From positions 1 through 55,974 of the forward strand of contig CAZCLA010000020.1 in the NCBI GenBank assembly GCA_964499285.1: a DNA stretch of 55,974 nt, read 5' to 3'. Shown piece by piece: positions 7,448 to 17,024 of the stretch. Position numbers and translations under genes: made by a program. The notes under the pieces were generated by a model. The model was given only the letters and a program-made list of their open reading frames with translations. It ran no database searches and was not told the origin of the DNA. The stretch comes from JAGFIY01 sp964499285 (GTDB taxonomy: Bacteria; Bacteroidota; Ignavibacteria; Ignavibacteriales; Melioribacteraceae). Positions within the stretch are counted from its first letter, which is position 1; the number at the start of each line of letters is the position of its first letter.

Positions 7448-9363
7448 TGTGTCTCATGGATTGTTTTTAATTCAATTTTTATGATTGAAAAATCATCATC
7501 AAAACTATTAGAATTACTAAGCGAGGAAAGATTGGAATGGATGTAATCAAGTGCTTCATCCTTCTTGTCCAAAGATGATTTCAGAATTGAGAGAAAGTTC
7601 TCGAATTCTAAGCTTGCCCCCGAATCGTTTTGAATCTCAAAACAGCCGTCGCTGAAAAGAAAAATTATTTCGTCTTCCGATAACTGATAAACCAAATTAT
7701 TATATTCATAATCGGAGAATGCACCGATCATCATTTCTTTGTTTCCGAATTTGATTATATCCCCGTTTGATATTCCTATTGCCGGTGGATGGAATGCAGA
7801 AGCACAAGTCAGCTCAAGAGAAGAAAGATTAAGCACGCCGTACCATAATGCAAAATATTTGTTATCGTGATCTTCCATATTAAAATTCTTATTTAGATTG
7901 ATCAATACCTCTGCGGGATTATAAAAATCTGTGTTCCTTAAGGATTTTGCTTTTATAATATTGTGAACAGTTGTGGATAAAAGCGCGGCACCGACCCCGT
8001 GCCCGCTTACGTCAATTAAATAGAACAAAAAATTATCTTCGTCGAGAAAGCCGTACCCGAAGGAATCGCCCCCGAGATGAGCGGAAGGAATAAACCTCCA
8101 ATCGGTTGCAACTTTTTCATTTAACTTGGGCGGAAGAAGAGATTGAATATATCTTGCCGCCTGCGTGAGTTCGTCTTCAAGTTGATTGTTAAGTCTTTCT
8201 AATTCCTTACCGGTTTTTGATTTATATCTGTATCTATTGTATAAACCGACTGCAAGAATAAACGCGAAAACAAATGCTCCGATAAACGAATTACGCCAAA
8301 GTGTTTGAATCTCGTTTTCTTTTGCCAGCACTTCAATTTGAGTTTGCTTTTTTTCGTTCTGATATTTTTTTTCCAATTCATGAATTTTTTCAATATTAGC
8401 TATGTTAGACAAACTATCAAATAATGCATTATATTTTATTTGATTCTCATATGCGTCGGCAAAATGTCCTTCTGCAGAATCTACCTGGGCAAGTGTTTTG
8501 TAACTGAGGAGTCTAAATTTTTGATACGAGTTTTGAGAATTTTTAATAGCTTGATTGAGGTATTCTCTGGCTTTTGAAAATTCTTTTTGGATAAAGTAAA
8601 ATTCACCAATCGAATTTAATGATGCAGATATTACTTCAAAATTATTTATGTGGTTTGCTAATTCAAGGGCTTTTTTGAGATAATATTCGGCCTCATCATA
8701 ATTTTTGTATGCTTTATAAACATTGCCAATGTTGTAATATGAAACACATAATTCAAAATCATATTCGATGGATTCATAATATTCTATTGCTTTAATTTTA
8801 TAAGCAATTGCTCCTTCATAGTCTTGATCTTTATCCAAAAGAATATCCCCGATCAAATCATTAAAAGCCGCTATTCTCTCAAGATCTTTTTGAGCTTGGG
8901 CTAAATTTAATCCTGATTGAGCATAACTTCTTGCTAGTTCAAACTCATTTCTATACAGATAAGTAATAGAGATACCATAGTAAGAATTAATAACTCCAGC
9001 AGTATCCAATAAATTCTCGTAGATTTTCAACGCATCAAATAAGTAGGTTAGGGAAGTTTCAAGATCACTTCTAAAAAAATAAGTGCGTGCTAAGTTTTTT
9101 AGAAATGAAGCCTCATATTGTGATTCATTCATTTCTTGCGCAAGTGCTATTCCAGCTTCAGCAAAATTCACTGCCGAATCAATATCGATGTTTAAATATA
9201 GATATGATAATTCAGCAAGAGCAGAAATTTTTTCTTCTCCGCTCTTCTCTTCAAATACTTTTTTTAAGGAGTCTAGTTCGTTATAATTTTGAGAACGTAG
9301 TTCTGTCTGGAAAAAGAAAATGAAAATGCAAATAAAATATGAAACAACTTTTAAATACATCAC
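7444..9363 (-). CDS. TPR-repeat membrane protein with SpoIIE/PP2C phosphatase domain
   Basis: A 639-residue protein with an N-terminal signal segment (MMYLKVVSYFICIFIFFFQ), then TPR repeats over about 30-320 (for example LCVSYYNIGNVYKAYKNYDEAEYYLKKALELA), a coiled coil, one membrane segment at about 355-372 (SFIGAFVFAFILAVGLY), and a cytoplasmic SpoIIE phosphatase domain from about 400. Phosphatase motifs include GGDSFGYGF, LIDVSGHGVGAALLS and LFSDGCFEI. This is the usual Bacteroidota-type layout in which periplasmic TPRs sense something and control a serine phosphatase. It overlaps the STAS gene by four bases, so it probably works in a partner-switch cascade; no kinase of the RsbW type is nearby. 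Confidence 0.88.
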   Translation of the reverse strand: MMYLKVVSYFICIFIFFFQTELRSQNYNELDSLKKVFEEKSGEEKISALAELSYLYLNIDIDSAVNFAEAGIALAQEMNESQYEASFLKNLARTYFFRSDLETSLTYLFDALKIYENLLDTAGVINSYYGISITYLYRNEFELARSYAQSGLNLAQAQKDLERIAAFNDLIGDILLDKDQDYEGAIAYKIKAIEYYESIEYDFELCVSYYNIGNVYKAYKNYDEAEYYLKKALELANHINNFEVISASLNSIGEFYFIQKEFSKAREYLNQAIKNSQNSYQKFRLLSYKTLAQVDSAEGHFADAYENQIKYNALFDSLSNIANIEKIHELEKKYQNEKKQTQIEVLAKENEIQTLWRNSFIGAFVFAFILAVGLYNRYRYKSKTGKELERLNNQLEDELTQAARYIQSLLPPKLNEKVATDWRFIPSAHLGGDSFGYGFLDEDNFLFYLIDVSGHGVGAALLSTTVHNIIKAKSLRNTDFYNPAEVLINLNKNFNMEDHDNKYFALWYGVLNLSSLELTCASAFHPPAIGISNGDIIKFGNKEMMIGAFSDYEYNNLVYQLSEDEIIFLFSDGCFEIQNDSGASLEFENFLSILKSSLDKKDEALDYIHSNLSSLSNSNSFDDDFSIIKIELKTIHETQ

Positions 9364-9665
9364 TACAACTCATATCACGGTTTGAATTATTTTGTAATAT
9401 AAGAGTTGAAGAATAATAAGACAAGGGGTATAATTATTATAATAAAAGATTTATTTGATCTTCATAGTTTTTGTTGGAAAAAACAACAGAAGCTAATGTT
9501 ATTTCTTAAAACAACAGATTAGTTGAAAAATAATTAGATGTTTCTCAACCCCGGCAACTTTGAATAAATTGTATAAAAAAATTTGTATTTAATTCGGGAA
9601 AAATTATTTTTAAACTATCTTATTAGAAATAATCTCAACAACTATAATTTTCGGTAGCGTATAGG
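9364..9665. other. Intergenic region between divergent signalling genes
   Basis: About 300 AT-rich bases between the divergently read TPR-SpoIIE gene and the small STAS-like gene. It must hold both promoters. No gene, RNA or strong palindrome was recognised. Confidence 0.5.
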
Positions 9666-10031
9666 ATGCCAATAGACTTTAAATATCGCATCAAAGACGA
9701 AATTATTTTCTCGACTGCTTCAGGGAATGTTAAGGAACTGGACGAAGTCAAAGAGTACGGTAAATCTCTCATCGAATTGTGCAGGAAAAACAATCTTCAC
9801 AAAGTTATTTCCGATGAAAGAAATGTAAAGTATTCTTTAAGTCAAATAGATCTTTATTCTCTCGCAAGTTATTACAGGGAGCTATTGGATACTGTAATAA
9901 AAAGTGCAATTGTTTGCAGAGAAGCCGAACTTGAAAACACACGATTTTGGGAAACAGTTTCGGTAAACAGGGGATTAAATGTTAAAGTATTTTCGGATAT
10001 GAAAAAAGCGCGAACTTGGGTCGAAGAATAG
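9666..10031 (+). CDS. Small STAS/SpoIIAA-like protein of unknown role
   Basis: A 121-residue soluble protein without signal peptide. The alternating pattern MPIDFKYRIKDEIIFSTASG, a helix with DEVKEYGKSLIELCR, then NLHKVISDERNV and a C-terminal VFSDMKKARTWVEE resembles the SpoIIAA-like fold (the last helix, with a trailing AxxW, is typical of that family). It faces away from the SpoIIE/STAS pair across a 300-base region, so a part in the same signalling circuit is possible but not shown. The start is the only ATG with a complete first strand; no strong ribosome site precedes it. Confidence 0.6.
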   Translation: MPIDFKYRIKDEIIFSTASGNVKELDEVKEYGKSLIELCRKNNLHKVISDERNVKYSLSQIDLYSLASYYRELLDTVIKSAIVCREAELENTRFWETVSVNRGLNVKVFSDMKKARTWVEE

Positions 10032-10047
10032 AATTTCCGCTATTCTT
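10024..10047. terminator. Hairpin between convergent genes
   Basis: A perfect 8-bp stem, AAGAATAG and CTATTCTT, with an 8-base loop spans the end of the plus-strand STAS-like gene and the 12 bases before the stop of the convergent thioredoxin-like gene. There is no long T run, so the terminator call is tentative; it could serve both directions. Confidence 0.35.
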
Positions 10048-10059
10048 GAAAAATCAAAA

Positions 10060-10614
10060 TTATTTCTTCCATTTAATACTGCAGCCGATGCTCGGAATCT
10101 GGTTCTGATCAACTGGTTCACCGTTCAAAATCGACTCTAATGCATTTCTTAAATCTTTACCCGTTACTTGGATGTTATTTTTGGGGCGCGAATCATCAAA
10201 TTGACCGTGGTAGATAAGCTTTAAATCTTTGTCAAAGACAAATATGTCCGGGGTACACTCAGCTCCGTAATTTTTTGCAACATCCTGTGATTCATCATAT
10301 AAGTACGGGAATTTGAAATTTTTATCTAATGCAATTTCTTTCATTTTATCCGGTGAATCTTCCGGGTAATTTATTACATCGTTCGAACTAATTGCAGCGA
10401 AGGAAATGCCTTTGGCAATGAATTCATTTGTTAACCGTACAAGTCCGTCCAGTATATGAATTACATAAGGACAATGGTTGCAGATAAACATAATTACAGT
10501 TGCTTTATCCGACTTAATAACATCAAGCGAAAGTCTTTCTCCTGAAACAACGTTTATTAATTCAAAATTTTGTGCAGGTGTTCCTAATTCAATCATTTTA
10601 CTTGTCGCAGCCAT
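10060..10614 (-). CDS. Thioredoxin-fold (AhpC/TSA-type) redox protein
   Basis: A 184-residue thiol-redox protein of the peroxiredoxin-like/TlpA superfamily. From the ATG at 10614 it reads MAATSKMIELGTPAQNFELI, with the active site CNHCPY (CxxC) after the VIMFI strand, then TPDIFVFDKDLKLIYHGQFDD, typical of the thioredoxin-like domain found in many Bacteroidota. A longer frame from 10701 is open, but 10614 is preferred because an AAAGGAG ribosome site lies at the right distance and family members begin there. No signal peptide, so cytoplasmic. Partner unknown. Confidence 0.85.
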   Translation of the reverse strand: MAATSKMIELGTPAQNFELINVVSGERLSLDVIKSDKATVIMFICNHCPYVIHILDGLVRLTNEFIAKGISFAAISSNDVINYPEDSPDKMKEIALDKNFKFPYLYDESQDVAKNYGAECTPDIFVFDKDLKLIYHGQFDDSRPKNNIQVTGKDLRNALESILNGEPVDQNQIPSIGCSIKWKK

Positions 10615-10775
10615 CTTTCTCCTTTCAATAGTTGTAACAAATATAAAACAAAAATATTTCTTCTTTTCCAAATATTCTTGAATGCTTGCAATTAGTTTCA
10701 TTTAACCTTATCTTTATTCGGATATCACATCTTATATAGTGCCTGCTTAAATTTCAAATATGTGTGGAGATTAAT

Positions 10776-12572
10776 ATGAAACACCTATTTTGTATCTGTT
10801 TTCTGTTCGTGTTCACAACATTCGCTCAATCAAATCTAACACTAAATTACTGGGATCAGAATCCAGGTCCGGGAGACTCAAATCCCACTAATCTTATAGG
10901 GAACAGTTTTAAATTAAACGGAATAACTTATGGTCTTTCATATGCTGTTCAAAGAGACGCAAATGGAATTGTTGAGTTTTTTACATATATCTTCGGAGAA
11001 GAGGAGCCGCGTAAGGTGCAACTTACCCAGGCAAATGAAGTTTCTTTTTCCACGCCAAGGCGAAAATGGCAAGAAAAATATCTAAAAACTAAACCAAGAG
11101 GACCGGTTTATAGCGCAGCAACAACTTCGCTCGATATAACCTATGGCATAAGTGTCGACTTTAATAACGACAATTTTGAGGTTGAAGAGGAGCTATTAAC
11201 TGACGAAGGCTTTGCTTCAACTTATATTCAACTTCCGGGGAGCCTGATTAAAGGATTGAAGAACAAAAAAAATGAAAACAAAAATCTATTCTATAGTATG
11301 AGTACAAACGGAACAGAAAACTTCGAATTGTGGAAAAGCACTGAGGCTGGAGTTGAATTAGTCAAAGAAATAAATCCGGACGGCAGTTCTTTTCCAATGG
11401 GATTCACACTTGTGCTGGAAGATATCTTTACTCCCGTCTATGATCAAGAATTTCCGATCGAAGGATTGGTTTTCTTTATGGCGGATGACGGCACGCATGG
11501 GTCAGAACTATGGGCTACCGACGGCAGCGAAGAAAACACTTATCTTGTAAAGGATATAAATCCGGGAGAAAACGGATCGCTTTACGGCGAGTTTACGGCA
11601 ATGGGATCTAAAGTTTATTTTAAAGCATGGGATGGGATTAATGGTGATGAATTATGGGTGAGTGACGGCAGTGAGGAAGGCACCTATTTACTTAAGGATA
11701 TTAACCTGAACGCAGGAAATTCTCAGATAAACGGGATGTCCTTGATAAATGATGATTTAATATTTTTTACTGCAACAAATGGTGAGGGTAGTATCGGACT
11801 TAACTATGAAGTTTGGAGAACTGATGGGACCGAAGAAGGCACTTATATGATTAAAGACATAAATCCAAACACCGAGGATATCGGTTCAAATCCTTCTGGG
11901 TTTACACAGTTAGGCGATTTTATTCTTTTCAGTGCTAATGATGGTACAACCGGTTATGAACTTTGGATTACAGACGGAACTGGAGAAGGTACTCATCTAT
12001 TAAAAGATATTAATCCGGGAGAGGAATCATCATTTCCGGGTAACTTCATTGAATTTCAAAATCAGCTTTATTTTACGGCAATAGATGGAGTACATGGACG
12101 GGAATTGTGGCGGACTGACGGTACCGAAGCCGGCACCGAATTAGCATTCGATATTTACCAGGGGGCGGAAAGCGGATTGGGTTATGTCGAATTTGTTAGT
12201 TTGGATACCAGACTTTTCTTCCAGGCGGATAATGGTCAAACGGGGAACGAACTTTTTTATTTATCAACAGAACCATCTTCGGTGAATGACCAGGAGTTAT
12301 TACCTGTAAAACTTTTCTTGAGTCAAAATTATCCCAACCCTTTTAATCCATCAACAGTTATAGAATATTCTATTGCAGGGAAGCAGGAATTTGTTACACT
12401 CAAAGTATTCGATATTCTTGGTCGCGAGATGGCTTCGCTCATAAGTAAAAAACAGTCTCCGGGAAATTATTCTGTTCCTTTTGATGCAGCGGAACTTTCG
12501 AACGGTGTTTATTTTTATCAATTAACTGCAGGTAAAGAACGGGAAACAAAGAAGATGATATTATTGCGCTAA
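10776..12572 (+). CDS. Secreted ELWxTDGT-repeat protein with T9SS sorting domain
   Basis: A 598-residue exported protein. MKHLFCICFLFVFTTFAQS is a signal peptide. The middle holds a series of roughly 45-55-residue repeats of the ELWxTDGT family (GSELWATDGSEENTYLVKDINPG, GDELWVSDGSEEGTYLLKDIN, YEVWRTDGTEEGTYMIKDINP, YELWITDGTGEGTHLLKDINPG, RELWRTDGTEAGTEL), which probably fold as a propeller. The C-terminal 85 residues are a type A T9SS sorting domain: QNYPNPFNPSTVIEY, then FDILGREMASL and GVYFYQL. It is likely moved to the cell surface or released. The GTG at 10764 is open, but the ATG at 10776 follows GGAG by six bases. Ligand unknown. Confidence 0.88.
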   Translation: MKHLFCICFLFVFTTFAQSNLTLNYWDQNPGPGDSNPTNLIGNSFKLNGITYGLSYAVQRDANGIVEFFTYIFGEEEPRKVQLTQANEVSFSTPRRKWQEKYLKTKPRGPVYSAATTSLDITYGISVDFNNDNFEVEEELLTDEGFASTYIQLPGSLIKGLKNKKNENKNLFYSMSTNGTENFELWKSTEAGVELVKEINPDGSSFPMGFTLVLEDIFTPVYDQEFPIEGLVFFMADDGTHGSELWATDGSEENTYLVKDINPGENGSLYGEFTAMGSKVYFKAWDGINGDELWVSDGSEEGTYLLKDINLNAGNSQINGMSLINDDLIFFTATNGEGSIGLNYEVWRTDGTEEGTYMIKDINPNTEDIGSNPSGFTQLGDFILFSANDGTTGYELWITDGTGEGTHLLKDINPGEESSFPGNFIEFQNQLYFTAIDGVHGRELWRTDGTEAGTELAFDIYQGAESGLGYVEFVSLDTRLFFQADNGQTGNELFYLSTEPSSVNDQELLPVKLFLSQNYPNPFNPSTVIEYSIAGKQEFVTLKVFDILGREMASLISKKQSPGNYSVPFDAAELSNGVYFYQLTAGKERETKKMILLR

Positions 12573-12870
12573 ATATTATCCACAATCTTCGACATTAAGC
12601 TAAAATCATTTTATATAATTTAATTATTTATTATTTAATAAACGCTTGATATCGGTTGAGAATATCTGTATTTTTGCATGCTTATAATAAATCAACTGAA
12701 CCAATCTCAATTGAACCACATATTCCGATTTTGAAACATTTTGTGAGAGTTATTAAAATTTCGCAATAGTGTGGATTACGCCTTCTCGAATGAATGTGGA
12801 GTTAATTGAAAAATGTATATTTTGAATATTAACGAAAAACAATAGATGTACTTGAACTACGGAGGAAAGA

Positions 12871-13314
12871 ATGTTAACAATTAAGAGAATTAATAACGAA
12901 AACGAGTTTGATGAGAATGTTGAAAGAGGAAAATTGGTCGACTTTTTATTCAAACATCTCGATCAGTTTGGCGATCCTAAAGAACAGATTAATAAATGTA
13001 TCGATTATGCATTTTCAAATTCCGAAGGGAAAGGTGGATTTCTGCTTGCCGGTCTTTTAGATGATGAACTAGTCGGTGCAGTAATAATGAACAAAACCGG
13101 GATGATCGGGTACATACCCGAGAACATTTTGGTATATGTCGCGGTTGATGCTTCAAAACGAGGACAAGGAATAGGTAAGCAGCTGGTTGAAAAAGCTATT
13201 GAAGAAAGTAAGGGTAATGTTAAGCTTCACGTTGAATATGATAATCCGGCAAAACGACTTTATGAGAGAATCGGGTTTACTAACAAATATGCCGAAATGC
13301 GATATATAAAATAA
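12871..13314 (+). CDS. GNAT-family N-acetyltransferase
   Basis: A 147-residue acetyltransferase of the GNAT fold. The acetyl-CoA loop is visible in VAVDASKRGQGIGKQLVEKAIEE (RGxGxG/A type), followed by VKLHVEYDNPAKRLYERIGF, the standard C-terminal motif. A GGAGG ribosome site sits just before the ATG. It is 11 bases from the racemase gene, so a three-gene unit with racemase and symporter is likely, and the natural guess is that it acetylates an amino acid or amine. The substrate is inferred from context only. Confidence 0.85.
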   Translation: MLTIKRINNENEFDENVERGKLVDFLFKHLDQFGDPKEQINKCIDYAFSNSEGKGGFLLAGLLDDELVGAVIMNKTGMIGYIPENILVYVAVDASKRGQGIGKQLVEKAIEESKGNVKLHVEYDNPAKRLYERIGFTNKYAEMRYIK

Positions 13315-13325
13315 ACGGAACTTAA

Positions 13326-14402
13326 ATGGGAACGCTTAGAATTAATGTAAAAAACATTATTGGCAACCTAAGGAAGCTTAACACATATTTTTCAGATCAA
13401 AATGTTGAATGGACATTAATAACAAAGATGTTTGGCGGAGATAAAGAAGTTCTCGAAAAAATTCTAGTTGACGATTCGATTAAAAATATTCATTCAATCG
13501 GCGATGCGAGAATTTCAAATCTTAGGACAATAAAAAAAATTAAGCCGGAACTTGTTACAATTTATATAAAACCTCCGGCTGTGAACCAAGTGCCGAATAT
13601 AATTAAGTATGCCGATATTTCAATGAACTCGTCTTATGAAACAATTGCTGAGCTGAACAAGGAAGCAAAAAAACACGGAAAAGTTCACCGTGTAATTGTG
13701 ATGATTGAAATGGGCGAACTTAGAGAGGGGATCCTTCGAGAAAATATTATCGATTTTTATCAGCGGATTTTCGACATGGATAATATAAGCGTAATAGGGT
13801 TGGGTACCAATTTAGGATGTATGTACGGAATAGAACCAACCTATGATAAGCTTATTCAGCTTAGCCTTTTCAGACTTCTTTTGGAAGAAAAGTTCAAACG
13901 GAAAATCGAACTTATTTCCGGCGGAAGTTCAATTACTCTTTCATTGTTAAAGCAGAACAGACTACCGAAAGGAATAAATCATCTGCGTATAGGTGAGACT
14001 GCATTTTTCGGCAAAGATTTGATTAATGGCAAGCAGTTTAAGAACCTTTCTCCGAACACTTTCGATTTTTCTGCTGAAATTTTAGAACTTGAGTGGAAAT
14101 CAAATCAGCCGGATGGTGTGCAGAGCGATGCAAGCATAGGGCATACGGTTGATTATGAAAAGCTTCCTTTGGAAAGCTGGAGAGCAATAGTAGATTTCGG
14201 AGTTATGGATGTAGACGTAAATGATCTTACACCTAAAGATAAAGATGTTAAATTCTTCGGTACAACTTCGGATATGACGGTTTATACATTGGGAGAAAAT
14301 AAAAAGAAATATAAAGTCGGAGGAAAAATACATTTTAATCCAAACTACATGGCAATAGCACGATTGATGAATTCAAGATACGTTACGAGAGAATTTGTTT
14401 AA
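13326..14402 (+). CDS. Alanine/ornithine racemase-family PLP enzyme
   Basis: A 358-residue fold-type III PLP enzyme. LRINVKNIIGNLRKLNTYF followed by WTLITKMFGGD puts the cofactor lysine in the usual place near residue 36, and IGLGTNLGCMYGIEPT resembles the phosphate-binding region of the ornithine racemase branch (YhfX/OrR-like) rather than classical Alr. LISGGSSITL and HLRIGETAFFGKD are further barrel motifs. It would interconvert L- and D-forms of an amino acid in the cytoplasm. It lies between an acetyltransferase and a sodium-solute symporter, which suggests uptake and processing of an amino acid. The exact substrate is uncertain. Confidence 0.82.
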   Translation: MGTLRINVKNIIGNLRKLNTYFSDQNVEWTLITKMFGGDKEVLEKILVDDSIKNIHSIGDARISNLRTIKKIKPELVTIYIKPPAVNQVPNIIKYADISMNSSYETIAELNKEAKKHGKVHRVIVMIEMGELREGILRENIIDFYQRIFDMDNISVIGLGTNLGCMYGIEPTYDKLIQLSLFRLLLEEKFKRKIELISGGSSITLSLLKQNRLPKGINHLRIGETAFFGKDLINGKQFKNLSPNTFDFSAEILELEWKSNQPDGVQSDASIGHTVDYEKLPLESWRAIVDFGVMDVDVNDLTPKDKDVKFFGTTSDMTVYTLGENKKKYKVGGKIHFNPNYMAIARLMNSRYVTREFV

Positions 14403-14417
14403 TAGTTAGGAGATTTT

Positions 14418-15818
14418 TTGGATAGTCCTCTTATCCAGTACGGAATAATAGCACTTTATTTTACCTTCATTTTAACCAAGGGAATAAGAAAATCTAAAGA
14501 GATAAAAGATCAAGAAGATTTTCTCGTTGCCGGCAGGAACATCGGCTGGCTGCTACTTCTTGCAACAATGAGCGCAACCGTCCTTGGCGGCGGCGCATCA
14601 ATCGGTTCCATCGGAAAAACTTACGAGTGGGGAATCGTGATGCTGCTTGTTACGACGGGGTGGTATTTTCAGTTCATGTTTTCCGGTAAGTATATTGCGC
14701 CTTACTTTAGAAAAGCAAAGCTTTACACAGTTGCCGGATTTTTCGGTCACCGTTTCGATAAACGATCAAGATTTGTTTCATTCGTTCTTTCACTTCTGTT
14801 TTCGGTTGGAGTGCTTGGAGCGCAGCTAGTAGCTTTTGGCAAGATCATTAACTCAATGCTTCCTGAGTTCACCTATCTCTGGGCAGTTATTGCCGGAGCG
14901 CTGATAGTAATTATTTATAGTACTGCCGGCGGATTACTTGCCGTAATCTACACAGACGTCTATCAATTCTTCGTTCTAGTCTTCGGATTTCTCTTCACCG
15001 TAATTATGTGTATTCCTGAACTGATGGAACATCAAGCCGAAATTGCAAATACAATTCCTCCAGAATTTTTCGAAATAGACGGAGGAAAAGGATTGCTGTT
15101 TCTCGCTTCGACCTTTCTTGCATTTTTGGTGGGAGAAACTTTTGCTCCGGGTTATGCAACCCGCTTCTGCGTCGGTAAAGATATTAATGAAACAAAGAAG
15201 GGAATTTTTCGTGCAGGAGTTCTTCTGCTTTTCACATTTCCTGTAATATTGTTTTTTATTTCTTTGTATTCAAAATTCTTTTTCCCGGATATCGATCCCG
15301 AGCAGGCACTTCCTCAAACAATTCTGCGGCTTCACAATCCGTTTGTTTCAGGCTTGATAATAGCGGCGCTTATGAGTGCTGTTATGTCATCAGCAGATTC
15401 AATTCTAAATTCATCTACTGCAATCTTTATGAAAGATTTTTATGAAGAATATCTTGCTGAAAGAAAAATTTCCGCTTCACGCGGATTGTTGTATGCAAGA
15501 ATAAGCACAGTAATTATAGGGCTTCTCGGAGTACTTCTTGCAATTCTTCTGCCTGATGTTATTGATCTTCTGCTGCTTACCTATTCTGTCTGGGCTCCCG
15601 GAATATTACTGCCGGTGATCATCGGAGTTTTTGTTAAGAAGAAAAACGATAGGCACAATCTTATCATTTTCCTTACAATGGTCGCTTCGGTTGTTCTTAC
15701 TTTGATATACGTTCAAACTGACTATGCGGATTCAGTTCAGCCTGTTGTTGCTGGAGTTGGATTTTCGATATTTATCTATTTCTTTCTCAACCTTCTGTTC
15801 AAACGCCGCGATAAATAA
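14418..15818 (+). CDS. Sodium:solute symporter (SSS family)
   Basis: A 466-residue inner-membrane transporter with about 13 hydrophobic segments. The family pattern is clear: KEIKDQEDFLVAGRNIGWLL near the N-terminus, ATMSATVLGGGASIGSIGKTYEWG, YSTAGGLLAVIYTDVYQFFVL, and the C-terminal AALMSAVMSSADSILNSSTA stretch with sodium-site serines. The start is a TTG at 14418, five bases after GGAG; no ATG fits before the first membrane segment. It follows the racemase gene by 15 bases. SSS proteins carry proline, pantothenate, sugars and others; context favours an amino acid. Confidence 0.9.
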   Translation: MDSPLIQYGIIALYFTFILTKGIRKSKEIKDQEDFLVAGRNIGWLLLLATMSATVLGGGASIGSIGKTYEWGIVMLLVTTGWYFQFMFSGKYIAPYFRKAKLYTVAGFFGHRFDKRSRFVSFVLSLLFSVGVLGAQLVAFGKIINSMLPEFTYLWAVIAGALIVIIYSTAGGLLAVIYTDVYQFFVLVFGFLFTVIMCIPELMEHQAEIANTIPPEFFEIDGGKGLLFLASTFLAFLVGETFAPGYATRFCVGKDINETKKGIFRAGVLLLFTFPVILFFISLYSKFFFPDIDPEQALPQTILRLHNPFVSGLIIAALMSAVMSSADSILNSSTAIFMKDFYEEYLAERKISASRGLLYARISTVIIGLLGVLLAILLPDVIDLLLLTYSVWAPGILLPVIIGVFVKKKNDRHNLIIFLTMVASVVLTLIYVQTDYADSVQPVVAGVGFSIFIYFFLNLLFKRRDK

Positions 15819-15879
15819 AAGATAAAATCGAAAGTTTATTCTTATTTTTCATAGACAAATAAACTGTCGCAGGTAAATC

Positions 15880-16413
15880 ATGTCAAAAGTAAAATTCAAA
15901 TTAACCGGAATGTTATTAATATTTCTAGCCGGATGTGTCGGCATACCCGATAACGTTGATGCAATAAAAGATTTTGAACTTGAAAGATATTTGGGAAGAT
16001 GGTATGAAATTGCCCGCCTCGACCATTCTTTTGAACGCGGACTTTCCAATGTTACCGCGGACTATTCGATGAGAGATGATGGTGGAGTAAAAGTTATTAA
16101 CCGTGGCTTTAACGATGAAGAAAAAAAATGGGAGGAAGCCGAAGGGAAAGCATTCTTTGTTGAAACACCTGATGTGGGTAGATTAAAAGTTTCATTTTTC
16201 GGACCGTTTTATGGCGGTTACAACATAATTGAACTTGATAAAGAAAACTATTCCTACTCTATGGTGTGCGGTCCTGATACCGATTATTTGTGGATCCTTT
16301 CGCGGACTCCCAAAATGGATGAAAATGTTCTGCGGGAACTGGTTAACTATGCCAGCAAGCTTAGGTTCAACACTTCTGAACTGATATTTGTTGATCAATC
16401 GATGAACGAGTAA
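15880..16413 (+). CDS. Outer-membrane lipocalin, Blc type
   Basis: A 177-residue lipoprotein. The signal ends in the lipobox LAGC (Cys near residue 19). FELERYLGRWYEIARLDHSFERGL carries the GxWY lipocalin signature, NVTADYSMRDDGGVKVINRGF is the second strand pair, and YSMVCGPDTDYLWILSRTP is the C-terminal family motif. Bacterial lipocalins of this type sit on the outer membrane and bind lipids, often under envelope stress. The PH-domain gene follows after six bases and may be co-transcribed. Confidence 0.9.
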   Translation: MSKVKFKLTGMLLIFLAGCVGIPDNVDAIKDFELERYLGRWYEIARLDHSFERGLSNVTADYSMRDDGGVKVINRGFNDEEKKWEEAEGKAFFVETPDVGRLKVSFFGPFYGGYNIIELDKENYSYSMVCGPDTDYLWILSRTPKMDENVLRELVNYASKLRFNTSELIFVDQSMNE

Positions 16414-16419
16414 TTCCTA

Positions 16420-16866
16420 ATGAGATTGAGATTTGAATCAAAAGTTGATTCCTGGCTGAAAACCGTAATTTGGATTTCACAAATTATTCAAATTGCTATC
16501 TTGATTTTTTTATTTCTTGATGAACCGGAGAACGAAATAGCCGTAGTAATAACGGTGCTTATTTTGTTAGTGTCAATTTTATTCGTGTTTTGGATTTATT
16601 TCGGAACATTTTATGAGGTCGACCGGGAATATTTGTACGTAATTTCAGGTCCAATAACATGGAGAATTAAATTAATTGAGATAAATGAGATAAAAGAAAC
16701 TAACGATGTTCTTTCAAGTCCTGCTCTTTCTTCGGACAGGCTGAAGATTAAATTCGGAAGAAAATCAATTATGATCTCGCCCGAAAATAAAGACGCATTC
16801 GTTGAAGCATTAGGTTTCGATCTCGATAAAGTGATAAGGAGAAAACAAAATAAATCTCGCCGATAA
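16420..16866 (+). CDS. Two-TM protein with bacterial PH-like domain
   Basis: A 148-residue protein with two hydrophobic stretches (about 16-33 and 40-63, the second VVITVLILLVSILFVFWIYF) followed by TFYEVDREYLYVISGPITWRIKLIEINEIKET, the strand pattern of the bacterial PH (bPH, YyaB-like) domain, and IMISPENKDAFVEAL, its C-terminal helix motif. Such proteins are membrane-bound and of unknown function. It follows the lipocalin gene closely. Confidence 0.7.
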   Translation: MRLRFESKVDSWLKTVIWISQIIQIAILIFLFLDEPENEIAVVITVLILLVSILFVFWIYFGTFYEVDREYLYVISGPITWRIKLIEINEIKETNDVLSSPALSSDRLKIKFGRKSIMISPENKDAFVEALGFDLDKVIRRKQNKSRR

Positions 16867-17024
16867 TTATTATTTTAACGGGTAATAATTTCGGATGAAT
16901 AAAATATTTGGGGGAAATATTTGTCACATCGAACGTCATCACATAGGATTTCTTATTTATTGACTTTCTTTTCCCCTGCCGAAACAATAATTTATTAATT
17001 GCAAACATTAAGTATAGGTACGCT

